64,000 nt of DNA from Nereocystis luetkeana (taxonomy: Eukaryota > Sar > Phaeophyceae > Laminariales > Laminariaceae). This document shows, piece after piece, positions 1-13,000 of this stretch (the stretch's first letter is position 1; the number at the start of each line of letters is the position of its first letter). Below the pieces are notes generated by a model. It ran no database searches. It saw only the letters and a list, made by a program, of their open reading frames with translations, and was not told where the DNA came from. Where the stretch lies: NCBI GenBank assembly GCA_031213475.1, contig JARUPZ010000018.1, forward strand, positions 1,302,001 to 1,366,000, written 5' to 3'. A program made the position numbers and the translations under genes.

Positions 1-1429
1 CGATCTGTAGGTGCCAGCTGTAAAATCACACAGCTTTGAAAGTTGAGTATCGACCACTCAAACGGACGCGTATATACTCACGGCTGACGGAAGTGTTTTG
101 CGACTACTTGAAACAAAATACTGAAAAAGCATCTTTGAAGCTACGACTGTACGAGTACGTATTCTGCTGTAGCTGCGGAGAGCTTGCATATGAATACATT
201 TAATAAACAGATGCCCTGGCATGCCCCTGGCATGCCGCTACGCTCGGTCGCTTTTTATTGTCCAGGTTAATTTGCATGGGTGGGAGGTTATGAAGTTATA
301 CGCTAAGTGACATACAGGACGAGCAAGCGCGGTGGTCACATGTATATTTTCATCGTCCCCCCAGGGTACTTGCTTCGTTTTGATGGCACTCAGGATTCAG
401 CAGTTGCACTACACGGGGGGTATCGTGAAATTTAGCAAGCTCACGCTCTCGCGCATCCAAGAAAAATGGAAGAAAACAGCAGTATTATGATAATACGTAG
501 TGAAGTGGGGAAAACAAGTTTGGATACATAGCATGCTGCAGCATCGTGTGCTCCTTCGGACCCCACTTTAGCCCCTGCTCTGCTACCGCTGTACCACGCC
601 GAAGAATACCACAAATATCCGGCGTACATGTTGAAAGTTGAAAGCAGCGCCCACACCGAACTCACCGAACACTCTCAACACAAAGCGCCTGTTAAACGTT
701 GCCCCGGTCCGCGTTGCTACGCGCAAAGAGGGTATTCGTGTGACGGTACAAAAATGCGACGGGATTAAGAAAAATGCTAGAAGCGGCGGAACTAGCTTGT
801 ATCGGTTCGTCGTGTACGTTGTACCCTCATAGAAGTTTTCTTCGAAAGTCGAAAATATCTGAGCGACGGCTTCGCACGTGCTGGTACCATACAGCAGTCA
901 CTCGTGAGTTTTTCGGGCCCCGCATCGATTTGTATCTTCTCGTAGCTGCACACGCTACCCCTTTCAATGTGGGTCATGCAGCAGGCATACGGCGGGATAC
1001 CGGCACGTACGGACGATATATACTGCTGTGACTTCGTACGTGTACGAGCATAAATATGTCGTTATAAGTCGTTGTCATGCAGTGTGTTTTCCTACGTACT
1101 TGGGACACGCGCGTGTGTGTATTACTATTGCGTTACATGGTTTCAGTATACGCGCCCTGAAGTATAATCCCCTGTCTGGTCTCGAGCAAGAATGGTGGGT
1201 TGCCGGATTTTTTTTTTTGTTACCTGAGTGTGTCGAAACGAACGCATTCAGTTAACCCAAAAAGTGCTATGCAACAGTCTTGGGATATCGCTTTCATTGT
1301 TAAGCGATGCGCGTCAGCGCAGAAACCTTTTGATGTGGATTTTGAAGCACGCAGTATATATATATATATATATATTTTTTATTTTTTTTTTCATCCCATT
1401 CATTATCTTCGCACATCTTCTTCTCTCTC

Positions 1430-1580
1430 TCCTTCCAACTCGTAACTCAGATCCGGGGTCACATAGCAGGCTCTTCTCCCCCCTTCCCGCTACGGTACGT
1501 GCCTTCATTTTTTATCGCGAGAAGAGTTCAGCCTTTTCTTCCCTCGTCGACTCGCATCGAATTGTGCCTACCCACGCTGC
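1430..1580 (-). repeat. Dispersed repeat, copy 1 (partner at 5850-6000)
   Basis: This stretch reads, on the minus strand, like the plus-strand segment at about 5850-6000. Shared blocks include the GCAATTCGATGCGAG segment, the TCTCGCGATAAAAA segment, GGAGAAGAGCCT followed by GTGACCCC, and CCGGATCTGAGT. The two copies are therefore inverted relative to each other, about 4.3 kb apart. The middle of the element has drifted. Its class is unknown. Confidence 0.6.
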
Positions 1581-1638
1581 AAGGCGCTCTCAACAATTGA
1601 ATCCCTTTTTTTTATTTTTGCAAATAAAGTCAAAGTCC

Positions 1639-1712
1639 GACCCTCCTGGGGCTCGAACCCAGGACTCAAACAAGTAGAATTCGAGGTTAACCACTTGAAC
1701 CACCGGGGCGAC
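1639..1712 (-). tRNA. Degenerate tRNA-like element (tRNA pseudogene or SINE head)
   Basis: On the minus strand the internal pol III promoter boxes are both present. The A box reads TGGTTCAAGTGG, an exact match to TRGYNNARNNGG, and the B box reads GGTTCGAGCCC. The T arm folds as CTGGG / TTCGAGC / CCCAG with five perfect pairs. The acceptor stem pairs at only about four of seven positions. The anticodon arm does not give a clean five-pair stem with a seven-base loop, so I do not assign an anticodon. A working tRNA is unlikely; a tRNA pseudogene or the head of a tRNA-derived SINE fits better. Confidence 0.5.
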
Positions 1713-3431
1713 CGGCATTATATAGCGCACAACAACGTACGGAGTGTATAATATTTTCATAGATGCCCACCACCATCACCACAACTAGGAGCAGCAACCA
1801 CAACCACCAGCACCACCAGCGACAACCTTCTGCTGCTGCGTGTGCTCAGCAGGTGGTGGTGGTGGTGGTGGTGGCGTTGGTGCTTGACTCGAGGATGGTT
1901 GTTGGTCGGTGGTCTCTGATACCTTCTTAGTACCTGGTATGCTTGCTTTTCCCACGACGACCCCTGGTACCTGGTAAGAAGACCATTCGACAAGACCAAG
2001 CTTCGCGAACTCGGGACGGCTTTGAGCACGAGCAGAGGAGCATATATATGGCTATTTAGGGGCCTTCAGAGACCCCGTCCGTTTCGAGACCGGTGGTGTA
2101 ATCGTGGCGCACGGTGATCAAAAGGCGACGTGCTTTTCATATGATACAAGCATCAGAGCGAGGCCGAACGACACAATCTCAGGGAAGTGTAACAGTAGCA
2201 ACCGCACCGCTGCTGTAGAGTAGCCGCGAATCGCTGTGACCACGTCGAGGAGCACGGCGCAAGTACGAGTTGTACCACAAGTATTAATATGCCAATCTGC
2301 GACGTATGAAGAAGGTGCCGGACGTGCAGTGCGTTCTGCATGTAATCAGGGAGAACAAAATGCTCTTGCTTCTTTTTTTACAGTTGCATTTGCTCCGCTC
2401 TAAGTTGCCTATGATGAATTGGGCATCAAAGATCACTTGGCTAAAGTATTGTTTCTTGGGCGTCGTACGACCTACAGTATACCAGGTATATGATAACAGA
2501 TTAATCTGAACCCACGGTAGACCCAAAAATCATGCATTCCCGTATGGTTGCCCGCCAAAGTCGGTTCTGATTACTATTAATGTGTTTACTGGTAACAGAA
2601 AGTTGTCAAGACCGAACTGGGTGCGCTGGACGAGGGGGGAGGGGGGGGGGGTGGTGGCTACATACATATGGGCCCCGAAGGGTTAATTACGGTAATGAGC
2701 GTTGAGTTCATTCGCACAGGGGTGCTGTTTCAGCTGTGTTTCACTGCCAACAAAACACAGAACAACAAAAAACGGGGACAGCCATAAGAGTCGAACGTTC
2801 TATTTTTCGGAAGGCTGGCTCTCTCTCGACCGGCATCTTTTTCCCGAAAACACTCTTTTGTGTGTTCGGTGTTGGCAACGGCCACCATCCTCCCGTTGTC
2901 GAAAAAATCGAGTGCCGAAAAAACGATCGCACGCGAAGAACATAACCCTGTTGCCAACTCATCGCTCTTCTTTTACGGTCACCGCTTTAGGACTCTACCA
3001 CCATGAACGGGAAATTAAGCAGAGCTGTTCGCGGGTCAGGTCAATTCAAGCCTCGCGGGTCAGATCGGGTCGGGTCGGGTCTGGTGGGGTCAGGACGGGT
3101 CGGGTAGCGATGACCGGGCCCGATCCGTGAGAATTTGTGTGCTGTCTCGAGGACCAGACCCGACCCTACCCGACCCGCGAGATTTCGAAAATACTCGTGA
3201 CCCGACCCACGAGTTGGGGTCATGACCCGGGAGGAGCCCTGAATTTAAGATCCGTCTATTGTTCATATAAGAGTACAAATGGTGCTTATATTCCCGGTCA
3301 GAGGGGCTCTCCCGTTTCCGGGACACACATCACTCGGGATTAGAGTTAGATTTAGATTTAGACGTGCGTTTCTGCGAAGTGCGCTATGGTTCCTTTCCCC
3401 TCTCGGCCACCTCTGGTGCAGCGAGCGAAAC

Positions 3432-3514
3432 ATGGCACCCGGTTATCAGAGAAGTTTGGGACCATCCCCGAATCCCTCTCAATTGAATAGTCCTCTGCGA
3501 TACCCCCGCACGAC
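3432..3514 (+). CDS. Possible first coding exon of the coiled-coil gene
   Basis: An ATG at 3432 opens a short Ser/Pro/Thr-rich frame that starts MAPGYQRSLGPSPNP. A donor-like GTCTGAG follows at 3515 in phase 2, which is exactly the phase the exon starting at 4078 needs. The joined frame stays open. The composition suits a disordered N-terminus. The donor is weak, the intron would contain a MITE copy, and nothing else supports the start, so the true first exon may lie elsewhere or outside the window. Confidence 0.25.
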
Positions 3515-3738
3515 GTCTGAGCAAGCCACCGATACGTATGATAGGGAAACCACGAGCCAGCCGCCACCGCCGCGTTTCTCTGCGGCAGCTTTCGTCGCGA
3601 GTTGTGCATGCTGCCAGCTTCTTAGCTGTGCTTTCACGAGCACTAAATTGGTTATTATGACGAGATGCATGATGGGGGGGGGGACATCACTTGGGATCAT
3701 AATTAGATGTGCGCCCACCCCTGTTACAACTGCGGTAC

Positions 3739-3847
3739 TATTACGGGGGACCATAGTTAACAGGACCTATGGTATACATAAAAAACACTATATTTAACCA
3801 TTTTTACTAACAATATTTGGTCCTATTAACAATGGTCCCCCGTAATA
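3739..3847. mobile_element. MITE family A, copy 1
   Basis: A short non-coding element with terminal inverted repeats. It opens with TTACGGGGGACCATAGTTAA and closes with the complement, ending GGTCCCCCGTAATA. The core has a conserved TTTTTACTAACAATATTTGG. About 109 bp long, it can fold end to end as a hairpin. It contains no transposase, so it would have to be moved in trans if it was mobile. Confidence 0.85.
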
Positions 3848-4077
3848 GAGGGTTCCTACAATAACGAGAGGTTATGTATAATGTGATGGCGTTTTTTTTT
3901 TGTGCGTGTTTGCTGTTGCTTTTTGGTTACAAAAACGAGAGGTTATGTATGTATAACGTGATGGCGTTTTTTTTTTTTCGTGCTTGCTTTTGCTTTTTTG
4001 TTTTGTGCTGTGTCCTCGTCGTGCTTGCTTTCCCTCCTGCTAATGAGCGTTTTCGGTTCGGCTGTATTTACGCGCAG

Positions 4078-7000
4078 GACGAAGCTGAACGAGATGCAGT
4101 CGAAGCAGGAGGGAACGCTGGACCGCTGCCAGTACCTGTCCAGGATACCGGGAAGGTGAAAAAAAGGCCGTGAGGCATGAAACCAGTACGATGTATATAC
4201 GTAGACGAACAAAATGTACTTATTAATAGTATAATGTCTTTGTTTTTCCCCCCACGATATTATTTTTAGGCACTCGTATCATAACCTTGTGTGATGCAAA
4301 ACGTGGTTGGTACAAGGTACAAACATTGATTGCTTGTGATTGTGCGTGTGCATCTTGCTGTGACTGTGCGCTTGCTTCTTGCTGCGCTTGATGGGTGTTT
4401 TCGGTTCTGATTTTGAATGTGAAGTTTTGGCTTTGATTACACGCCATGTATGATTATGATTTTGGTGTTGTTTTTTTCTTGCGCCTATGCCCATGCACGA
4501 AAGTACGTACGCATTTGGTAACATCATAGTTATACCTGGTATTATGTTGTCCTTGTCCTTGCTGTGCTTATGTTTCGCTACAGATTCACGATGCCGGTGG
4601 CGTCGCAGCTGATGGCGCTCGACGAGCTCGGCCGCGACGACCTCGAGCTGTTCCTGGCGCACATGGCCGAGGGCAGCCGCCCGAAGCTAGACCGCATGAA
4701 GGAGGTGGACAGCTTCCTCGAGGACAGGCGCGTCCGCTGCCATCAGGTGCGGTGTGTATTGGTTCACTCATGCGCTGACACGTGCTACGTACGGTAAGGT
4801 TGCGCTTGATGTTTTGTGAGGCTCCTCTGTACGGTCCCCCATCACTGATTTTTCGAGATGTAAAGTGAAGAGGTAAGCCCTCTCAGTGTTTCACTGTGCA
4901 GAACCCTACTACTACGGGGGACCATAGTAAATACTGTAGGACCTACGGTACACACAAAAACCTATATATTTCCCTATTTTTACTAACAATATTTGGTCCT
5001 ATTCCCTGTGGTCCCCCGTAAATATTAAGGAAGTACGACTTGTAATCCCTGTAGGTTTGTCCCCACAATGGGGGTGTAGTCCGGAAGAGGTTTTTAACCC
5101 TTTTAGGACCGCAGCCCCGTTTCGGGGACAAACCGCTGAGAATATGAGTGGGTTGTCTGGTGTCTGGTAAGTATGACTTATCATTCCAAGTAAAACCCTT
5201 TTATTAATAGGGGACCGCAGTCCCGTTTTGGAGACAAACTTCTTGGAATTCTGAGCATAAGACTTGTTCCCAGTTGTTTCGTCCCCACAAAAATGGGGGC
5301 AGTTCTGGAGGGGTCTTAGCCGTTTTAGGGCCGCAGTCCCGTTTGGGGGACTAAGTACTTGGAATTTTGAGTGGTTTGTCCCCAAACCGGGACTGCAGTC
5401 TTGCAGAGGCTTAACCCGATGGGCATTCTCCTGCGGCTAAGGTAGGTGTACAACGAATTCCAACGATAGTGGGTAGGATGTATTCCAACGATATTGGGCA
5501 GTATAAAAACACACACAACAGTAGACCTACTGCAGTCTAACAGTAGACCTACTGAAGTCTAGGCCTCTCACTCGGCAGCGGGCAGTGCCGTGCTCGTGTT
5601 ACCTCTGCTGTGCCCGGCACAGCTGTGCACGTCAAGCTAGAGGCACTCGAGGACGAACATCTCTCTCCTATTGTACCCTTTCCTCTGGTCGAAAATAGAC
5701 GTCGGTTGAAACCATGACTATCAAAAAACGTTTTTCCGTCGGTCGTCATTAAAACTCACGCTTCGCTTTGCACTGTGAACTTCGAAATGTTATGCATTCC
5801 AACAATATTGGGTAGTGTTGTACTCCAACGGTACTGGGTAGTTCCAGGTAGGCGCAATTCGATGCGAGCCGGCAAGGGAAGACAGGGCCGAAGTCAATCT
5901 TCTCGCGATAAAAATGTGAGGCACGAAGAACCGGACGTAATGGGGGAGGAGGGAGAAGAGCCTATGCTTCGTGACCCCCCGGATCTGAGTCACGACCGTA
6001 ACATCATATGTAAAGGAGAGAGAACAGGAAGGGGCGAAGATAGTAAATTGGATGGAAATAAAAGGAAAAAAAGAGGGAGGAGTTACCGTCGTCAGTCAGA
6101 AATATTTTGGCCAAAAAGTGCTACTCGTATATACCCCTGTCGTAACACGCCTCCTAGGGTAGTCGAGCTCCTCAGTTGAGGAGCCCCCCGTCAGTCAGAT
6201 ATATTTTAGCCTAAAAGTGCTACATATATACCCCTGTAGCAGCACGCCTCCTAGGGTAGTTTAAGTTCCTCACTTGAGCCCCGTCAGTCGGATTTATTCT
6301 AGCATAAAAAAGTGCTATGTACTATGGTAACAGACGCCTATATTTTGTTTTGAAAGAGTACTGGTTAGAGTTAGGACGTAGAATATGTATAATATCTACT
6401 TGGTACCACTCGGTCCCAAATATGAGGGCCGTTTTGTTTGAATATTGGTGTACAAACGATCCTTATATTCAGGGACATAGTGGTATAATATGATACCTAG
6501 CACCAGGTAATACGCTATTGCACCAGGTTTGCTTCGTGCCAATTTGTTCACGATACGAGTACACTACATACTATGATGCCATTTGATAGCATACGAATTG
6601 TGGTAGAAATTATGCACCTTGATGGCTGGACGCGACCCACATGCGCTGTATGTTACGGTATCAAATGAGCATGATATGGTGCGATACGACACGATATGAT
6701 ACCATCACCCTACCGTATGAACATGAATTCATATAATACCTGGTACCTGGTATGTATTATGATATGGTACGATATGGTATGATATGATAGTTTATGATAT
6801 GATAGGGTGGTTCCTGATATTGCACGGCATACGAGTCACGTGTTTTTTTGCCATGGTACCCTTGCTGCAGCTTGTGGAGCTTCTGGATCGGATGCACACC
6901 CCAGACGAGCGTCTGCTGGTGGTCCTGACGTGCTGCGCGAGGCTGACGGACGCCGTAGAGGCGGAAGAGCAGGGGCTGTTTCACGACCTAGAGTGCTCTG

Positions 7001-10000
7001 TTGACGCGCTCAACCTCAAGAGGTGAGGCAAAGTCGAGACAAAAGTTTGGTCGTGGTGGTGGTGATGGTGGTGGTGGTGATGGTGGTGGTGATGATGGTG
7101 GTGATGGTGGTGGTGGTGGTGGTGGTGGTGGTGGTGGTGGTGGTGGTGGTGGTGGTGGTGATGGTGGTGGTGGTGGTGGTGGTGGTGGTGGTGGTGGTGG
7201 TGGTGGTGGTGGTGGTGGTGGTGGCGGTGGTGGTGGTTGTGGTGGTGGTGGTGGTGGTGGTGGTGGTGGTGGTGGCGGTGGTGGTGGTTGTGGTGGTGGT
7301 GGTGGTGGTGGTGGTGGTGGTGGTGGTGGTGTTGTGGTAGCCGTCGTTGTTGTCGTTGTCGTCGTGGTGTTGTTTTCACTGTACATCGTCGCCAGATTGT
7401 TTGAATCGTTCGTGGTCACAAGACGCGCTAAAACAAATCACGAACTACTATTACGGGAGACCATAGTAAATAGGGGACAAAATATTGTTGGTAAAAATAG
7501 AGAAATATATCGGTTTTTGTGTGTACCGTAGGTCCTGTTTAGTATGGTCCCTCGTAATGGAATAGTGTACACGGAAAATTGGCCGGAAACGAGTTGAGCG
7601 AAGTATGGGTGGCGGAAATCCTAACCCTGCAACCCCGACCGCCCGGGGATATTCTCGAAATGCGTGGGAAAGTTTTCGGAATTACTGAGAAGATTCTTGG
7701 AATAACTGGGAAAATTCTCGGAACAAAACTGGGAAACTTCTCGGGATGCCTGGGAAATTTCTCTCGAGATAGCTGCGAAATTTCTCGGATCGAAGATGAA
7801 ATGAGGAGTTATCGTGAAACTATCAACCATTTTGTCCAACCTGGGCCAAGTCGTAACCACTACTACACTACATACCGCTTCGCAGAGAACACCGATGACG
7901 CGGATCATCATGTGGCGAACCAAAATGATGTCACGCGCTCACACTCGGTTGGCTTCCCTTCCGCGAAAGCTCACCTCTCTGCGCCTTGCACCCATCACAG
8001 ACTGTCCCCAAAGAGAAAAGAACCGTCTATATACAGTACATATTCACATTCAAACGATGCTTATATTATTGAACAGGGTGGTTCTAGCCGGTAAGCATTC
8101 ATGACATGTATTTCATCGCTGTCTGTTGTTGTCCTCTGTTTCAGGGCCAGGCTGGCGGTTGACGTCCTGGTCGCGGAAGCCCAAGCGGAGGACGCCTCTC
8201 GAGCTTCTAGGAAAGCCGCGCGCGAGGTGAGGATGAAAACGAAAACGATACCTGGTATTTTAATACACATACATAATATATATATATATATATATACCAG
8301 GTACCTGGTACCAGGTACCGGTAGACGTATATGTAGAGTTTTTCTTTTTTTACTTAAAAGTCTCCTCGGGACAAAATGCTGCCATATTTTTTTCGTTTCG
8401 GTTAGTTTAGGGGGGGGGGGGGGGGGGTTGTCATGATGTATTTGAATGTATCGAAAACTGTTCGCTGTTCAACGCAACGTATACTGCGGTATTCGCTGGT
8501 TAGGCTGTGTTTTTTCCCTCCGGGTTCCGGTCGCAGGCACCCCCCCTTGACCCCCCCCCCCCCCCCCCCCACTTTTTGAATAAGGTAGGAAATGAAGAGG
8601 ACGTACGGGTAGGCATGCTCGGGTGCGAAGGACTGCGGGCGTGTGATGGCGACGTTTTTGTGTGTTGCGGCAAGCAATGGCGCGTCTTTGCGGGTGCGGC
8701 CGTTGCGAGACTTGAGATCGACGTGGCCCGTGCCTTGCCTTATCCTGTACGGCAGCAAGTTGCGTCCTGTTTTTGTTGAGGCGAAAACGAAAAAACTGGA
8801 ACGCGGGTGTTTTATTGGTCGGTTGGTTCGGTTGGGTTGAGTTGATTGGTTGATTGATGGATTGGTTGTTGATGGTGACTGATGTCGATTGGTGGATTGA
8901 CTGATTGATTGACCAACTTTTTGCTTGATTGTTCGATTGATTGCTCGATTGATTGCTCGATTTATTGGTTGGATCGTTGGTTCGTTGGCTGGTAGGTTGA
9001 TAGATGGGCTGATTGGTTACCCTTCCTTTGTCGCATCGAGGTTGCTGCCGTTACCCTTTTGGTGCTCGTTTTGCTTTCGATCTAGACGCGGGCGTCGTCT
9101 TTCTCCTGCGGAGCCCTTCTTGCCAAAACAATAACGTTCCCCCTGTGCGTTTTTTTTTATTTAGTTCCGAAACTTGAAAAAATGTTTTTTTTTTATTTCT
9201 CGTTCATTGCGATCCCTCTCACGCCCCCCTGCTCCCCGATAGGTACACGCCGACGTCCAGCGTGCCCGCAAGGCGCTTGGTTTCCTTTCCAAGGCCGTCG
9301 AAAAAATCAGGCGAGCCAAGCCTGCGGTGCATATACAACTTCGTATGAATACACAGATTATTTGCCAGGTATTCGATACCACTCTGCTCGAAACGTAAGG
9401 ACTGTTTGGGTACACTGCTGTTAATCAAACGGTCTTAGAATTAACAGACAGACTGGTTTTATCGTGTACCAGGTATGAATTGTTTGAGCCGTCACAATTC
9501 GCATATTGGACACCTCGTAGTATTTTACGTTTTTGCGACGCCGCGGGATAGGGTAGGAAAACCGGGCACACCCCTTGTTGCGTTGACGGCGCATTCGCTC
9601 CCGCTGCTGTTTTTTTTGTGTTTCGAGTTTTTTTTCCGTGTTTATTTTTTGGGTCTCGATTCCTGGGGGCATACGTACTGCTGCTGCTGCTGCTGCTGCT
9701 GCTGAACCTGTACATCTATTTACATTGATATGTTTTTCTCGTCCCGTGTTTGTGTGTGAAGCACAGGGGGTCACCGCACTGGACTCGTATTTTTTAATGC
9801 CCTGTGGCTGCTATACCTTTTACGGGGGACCATAGTTAATACCAGGTAGGACCTATGGTTTACATGAAAACCTATATATTTACCCATTTTTACTAACAAT
9901 ATTTGGTGCTATTAACTATGGTCCGCCGTAATAGGAGCATAGGAACAAACAACTATACCGGACTATTAATACCACTGTCCCAAACAGAAGGACCGTTTGC

Positions 10001-13000
10001 ACACTAATATTCAATAAAAATAGTCTCTATATTCAGGTACAGAGTGATACTTTTATTACACTGGTACCTGGCACCTGATTGGACGACGGAAGAGGCATAA
10101 CAAAATGTTTCACGGTTTATAAGTCGGACAGACCACGATATTACGATATGAACCCTTTCAACACTGCAGGCAGTCCCGTTTTCGGGACAAAATGCTATGA
10201 ATCTGGGTGTTTGTCCCCCAAACGGGACCGCAGCCCTAGAAGGGTCGATCAAGTAGATAGTCTATATAGTATGCCCGAAGCTGACGTTTTGTGATGGGCT
10301 GTACGGGTTGTGCGTATTAATAGTACAGATCCACCCCCGGAAATACGTCCTGCAGAAGGTCATTCCCTCTACCGACCGGCCCATTTCCTTCCCTGTACCA
10401 ACCGACCCGGCTCGCGTCCAACATTTTTCTCCAGTTTTTTGTATTTTTTTTCTTCGTCTTTTTATTTTGCTTGTACAGTAGTTGTGCCAAGATGTTTTTA
10501 TTTTTTGTATGTTTTATATTTTTGGTGCGTGTGTTTTGTTTTACAGGTCCGGCACGATCAAGACGGAAATGTTCGAGGAGCTCAAGGAGCGGCTGGAGGC
10601 AGCGGCAGACGCGGCACACGAGGAGTACTGCGACGCGGTCAAGGTACCCCCCCCCCTCCCCGCCCTACCCCTACCTTATCCTACCCTACCCCACCCTACT
10701 CTATTCTACCTTACCCTAGTCTACCCTGCTTTACCTTTTACCCATACCTCGGTCTTGGTGCAAGCGGCAGGAGGAAGACGGTTTCTACGTATGCTGCTCT
10801 TGTTTGCCTGAGTGGCACATCGGTAGCGTTGCGGGAATAGCGGCATAAGCTCTGTGCCCTGCGCAAGAGCCATGCTAGTGGCAACCGACCGCCGGACCGA
10901 TGTACCGACCAATATATCGACCGATGTACCGACTGATGTACGAGCGATGTGCCAACTACCAACTATAGTAATACAAGCGACCGATGTGCCGATTGATGTA
11001 CCGACCGGTGTGTACCGATCGATGCGCCGACCCATATGCCGATTGATTTACCGACCGTTGTACCGACCGATGTACCGAGCGATATGCGGACAGATGTACC
11101 GATCGATGTGCCGGCTGATGCACCGACCGGTGTACCGACCGGTGTGCTGTCTGATGTACCGACCGCTGTATCGACCGATGTACTGACTGATGTACCGACC
11201 GATGTGCCGACGGATGTACCGACCATGTGCCGGTTGATGTCCCGACCGATGTACCGACCGTCATCACAGAGTGCCAAGCCGGCGAACGAGTACGCCGAGG
11301 AAGCGGTGTCCCAGATGGAGCTGGCCGAGAGACTGTACGAGGGCCTCGACGAGCTCGGCACGGGCGTCAGGGACAGGTGCGCCTGGCCCGTTCTGTCGTT
11401 CCATGTGTCATTTCTGTGTGTCGCTTTTGTGAGTTCCTTCTGTGCGTTACTTCTGTGTGTCCCTTCTGTGTGTGTTGATCGCACGCAAAACACACGTGTT
11501 TGCGAAACGCACGCGTGGTCGAACTACGAACCGTTATCTTTTATGTCTCTCTCTACATCGACCCCCACCCACCGCCACCCTCACCCCCCCCCATCGCCAC
11601 CCCCTGTTGTTTTTTTTTTCTCTCTCTCCCTTTCTATATTTGTCTCGCTCCACACACGCACGCCTGCCCGCCCTGCCCGTTCTTGCTGTCTGTCTGTCTT
11701 TTATGCCTGCCTGTCTGTCTTTTATGTCTGCCTGTCTGTCTGGTTGTCTGGCTGTCTCTTTGTCTGTCTCTTGTCTGTCGTTCTACTTTTGATCGCCGCG
11801 TATGTGTGCAATTTTCTTGGTGGTTTGTTTGTTGACGGGTTGACGCGATGAATGGTTGGTTGGTTTGTTGTTGTTGTTGTTGCTGTTTTTTGTTTTGCTG
11901 TTGTCCGGATTGCAGGGTGAAGGTGGTCCACAGCAGCAGTAGCGAAGCGGGAATGGGCGCGCTTGAGCCGGCGGACACGGAGGAGACGCTTCTCGTCGCG
12001 GCTCTTGAGGTACCTTCGGTTGTAACTCGGTTGTAACTGCTGTTGTTGCTGTTGCTGCTGCTGCACGCGAAAAAAAAAAGGGGGGAGATTTTTTTTTTTT
12101 TCTGAAGCGATCACAATGGTGGGTCATTGTCGTGATGATAATTAATCGGCTTTCCCTTTTTCGTGCTCAACCACCGCGTCCGTTTTCGTAGTTGCTGTTG
12201 CTCGTTTGTTGTTGTTACTGCTGTCAGTTTTAGCGTTTGGTATTACGGGGGACCATAGTTAATAGGACCGAATGTTGTTGGTAAAAATGGTTAAATACAT
12301 ACCTGGTAGGTTTTAACGTACCATAGGTCCTATTAACTATGGCCCCCCGTATTAGTGTTGGTAGTGATCGTGACTGTGCTTTTTTTGCGGTCGGGTGCTG
12401 CTCTGCGAGCTTAATGCTCACATGTTCGCGCCTCTCCTCGCTGTTCCTTGCCTTGTCTTGCCTCTTTTGCCTTGCCTTTTGCCTCACCTTGCCTTGCCTC
12501 GCCCTGTCTTGCCTTGCCTCGCTTTGCCTCGTCTCGCCTTATTTTGCTGCGTGGTTCATCTTGTGCGTTTTTGCGCATTTTTGCGCGCGGTTGGGCATTT
12601 TTGTGCCGTCGTCCGCCGAGATAACAGGTGATGCTGACGATCGGGTCTAACGCCCACGAGCTGGCGGCGAGGGCGGCCGACAACGCCCGCTTTGACATGC
12701 AGACCGCCCTGGAAGAAGTAGCGAAGGCCGAGAAGATCATCCGGAGGTATTTTGTGTTTGTCGCTGCATGCATGCTTTTATGCCCCCCGCCCCGCCCGCC
12801 CCCCTCCCCTTCTCCGCGTTTCTCCCTCCCCTTTCCCCCCGCTCCTTCCCCCTCCTCTCCTTCTACCCCCTCCCCCCCCCCGCCCTCACACCCTTCTCCC
12901 TTCATGCGACTTGCCCAACACCTCACGGCGCTCCGCGCTTGGTGCACCAAATGTCTGCCCGGTCGGGGAAAACCCGACGTCCTCCGTTCCGGTATTGTAG

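Larger units (their letters stand above)
1..3431. other. Left intergenic region, no confident gene
   Basis: I see no exon here that I can support. The stretch holds a TA microsatellite (about 1354-1374), a tRNA-like element (1639-1712), a GTG/CAC-rich patch (about 1850-1875), and a poly-G run near 2634-2651. Around 3040-3220 there are GGGTC-rich and GACCC-rich arms that can pair as an imperfect hairpin. Short open frames exist but have no recognisable content and are interrupted by simple repeats. The promoter and 5' end of the coiled-coil gene to the right probably lie here or just outside the window. Confidence 0.5.

Noticed and set aside
6981-7531. Long poly-Gly, poly-Val, poly-His and poly-Pro open frames
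   Set aside because: All are readings of one GGT microsatellite on both strands; no unique sequence supports a gene.
9311-9394. Longer version of the exon at 9243 ending at a GT donor at 9395
   Set aside because: The phase would fit, but the extra residues come from a copy of repeat family B (CGAAACGTAAGGACTGTTT). The GC donor gives a shorter and more natural helical sequence. RNA evidence could reverse this.
10885-11265. CRISPR-like array
   Set aside because: Units are 8-12 bases without spacers, and the setting is a eukaryotic intron.
10854-11851. Frames of up to 271 codons reading DVPTDVPT and HRSVHQSV
   Set aside because: Produced by the CCGA/TGTA minisatellite; the real coding part is only the exon at 11270-11376, in a different frame.
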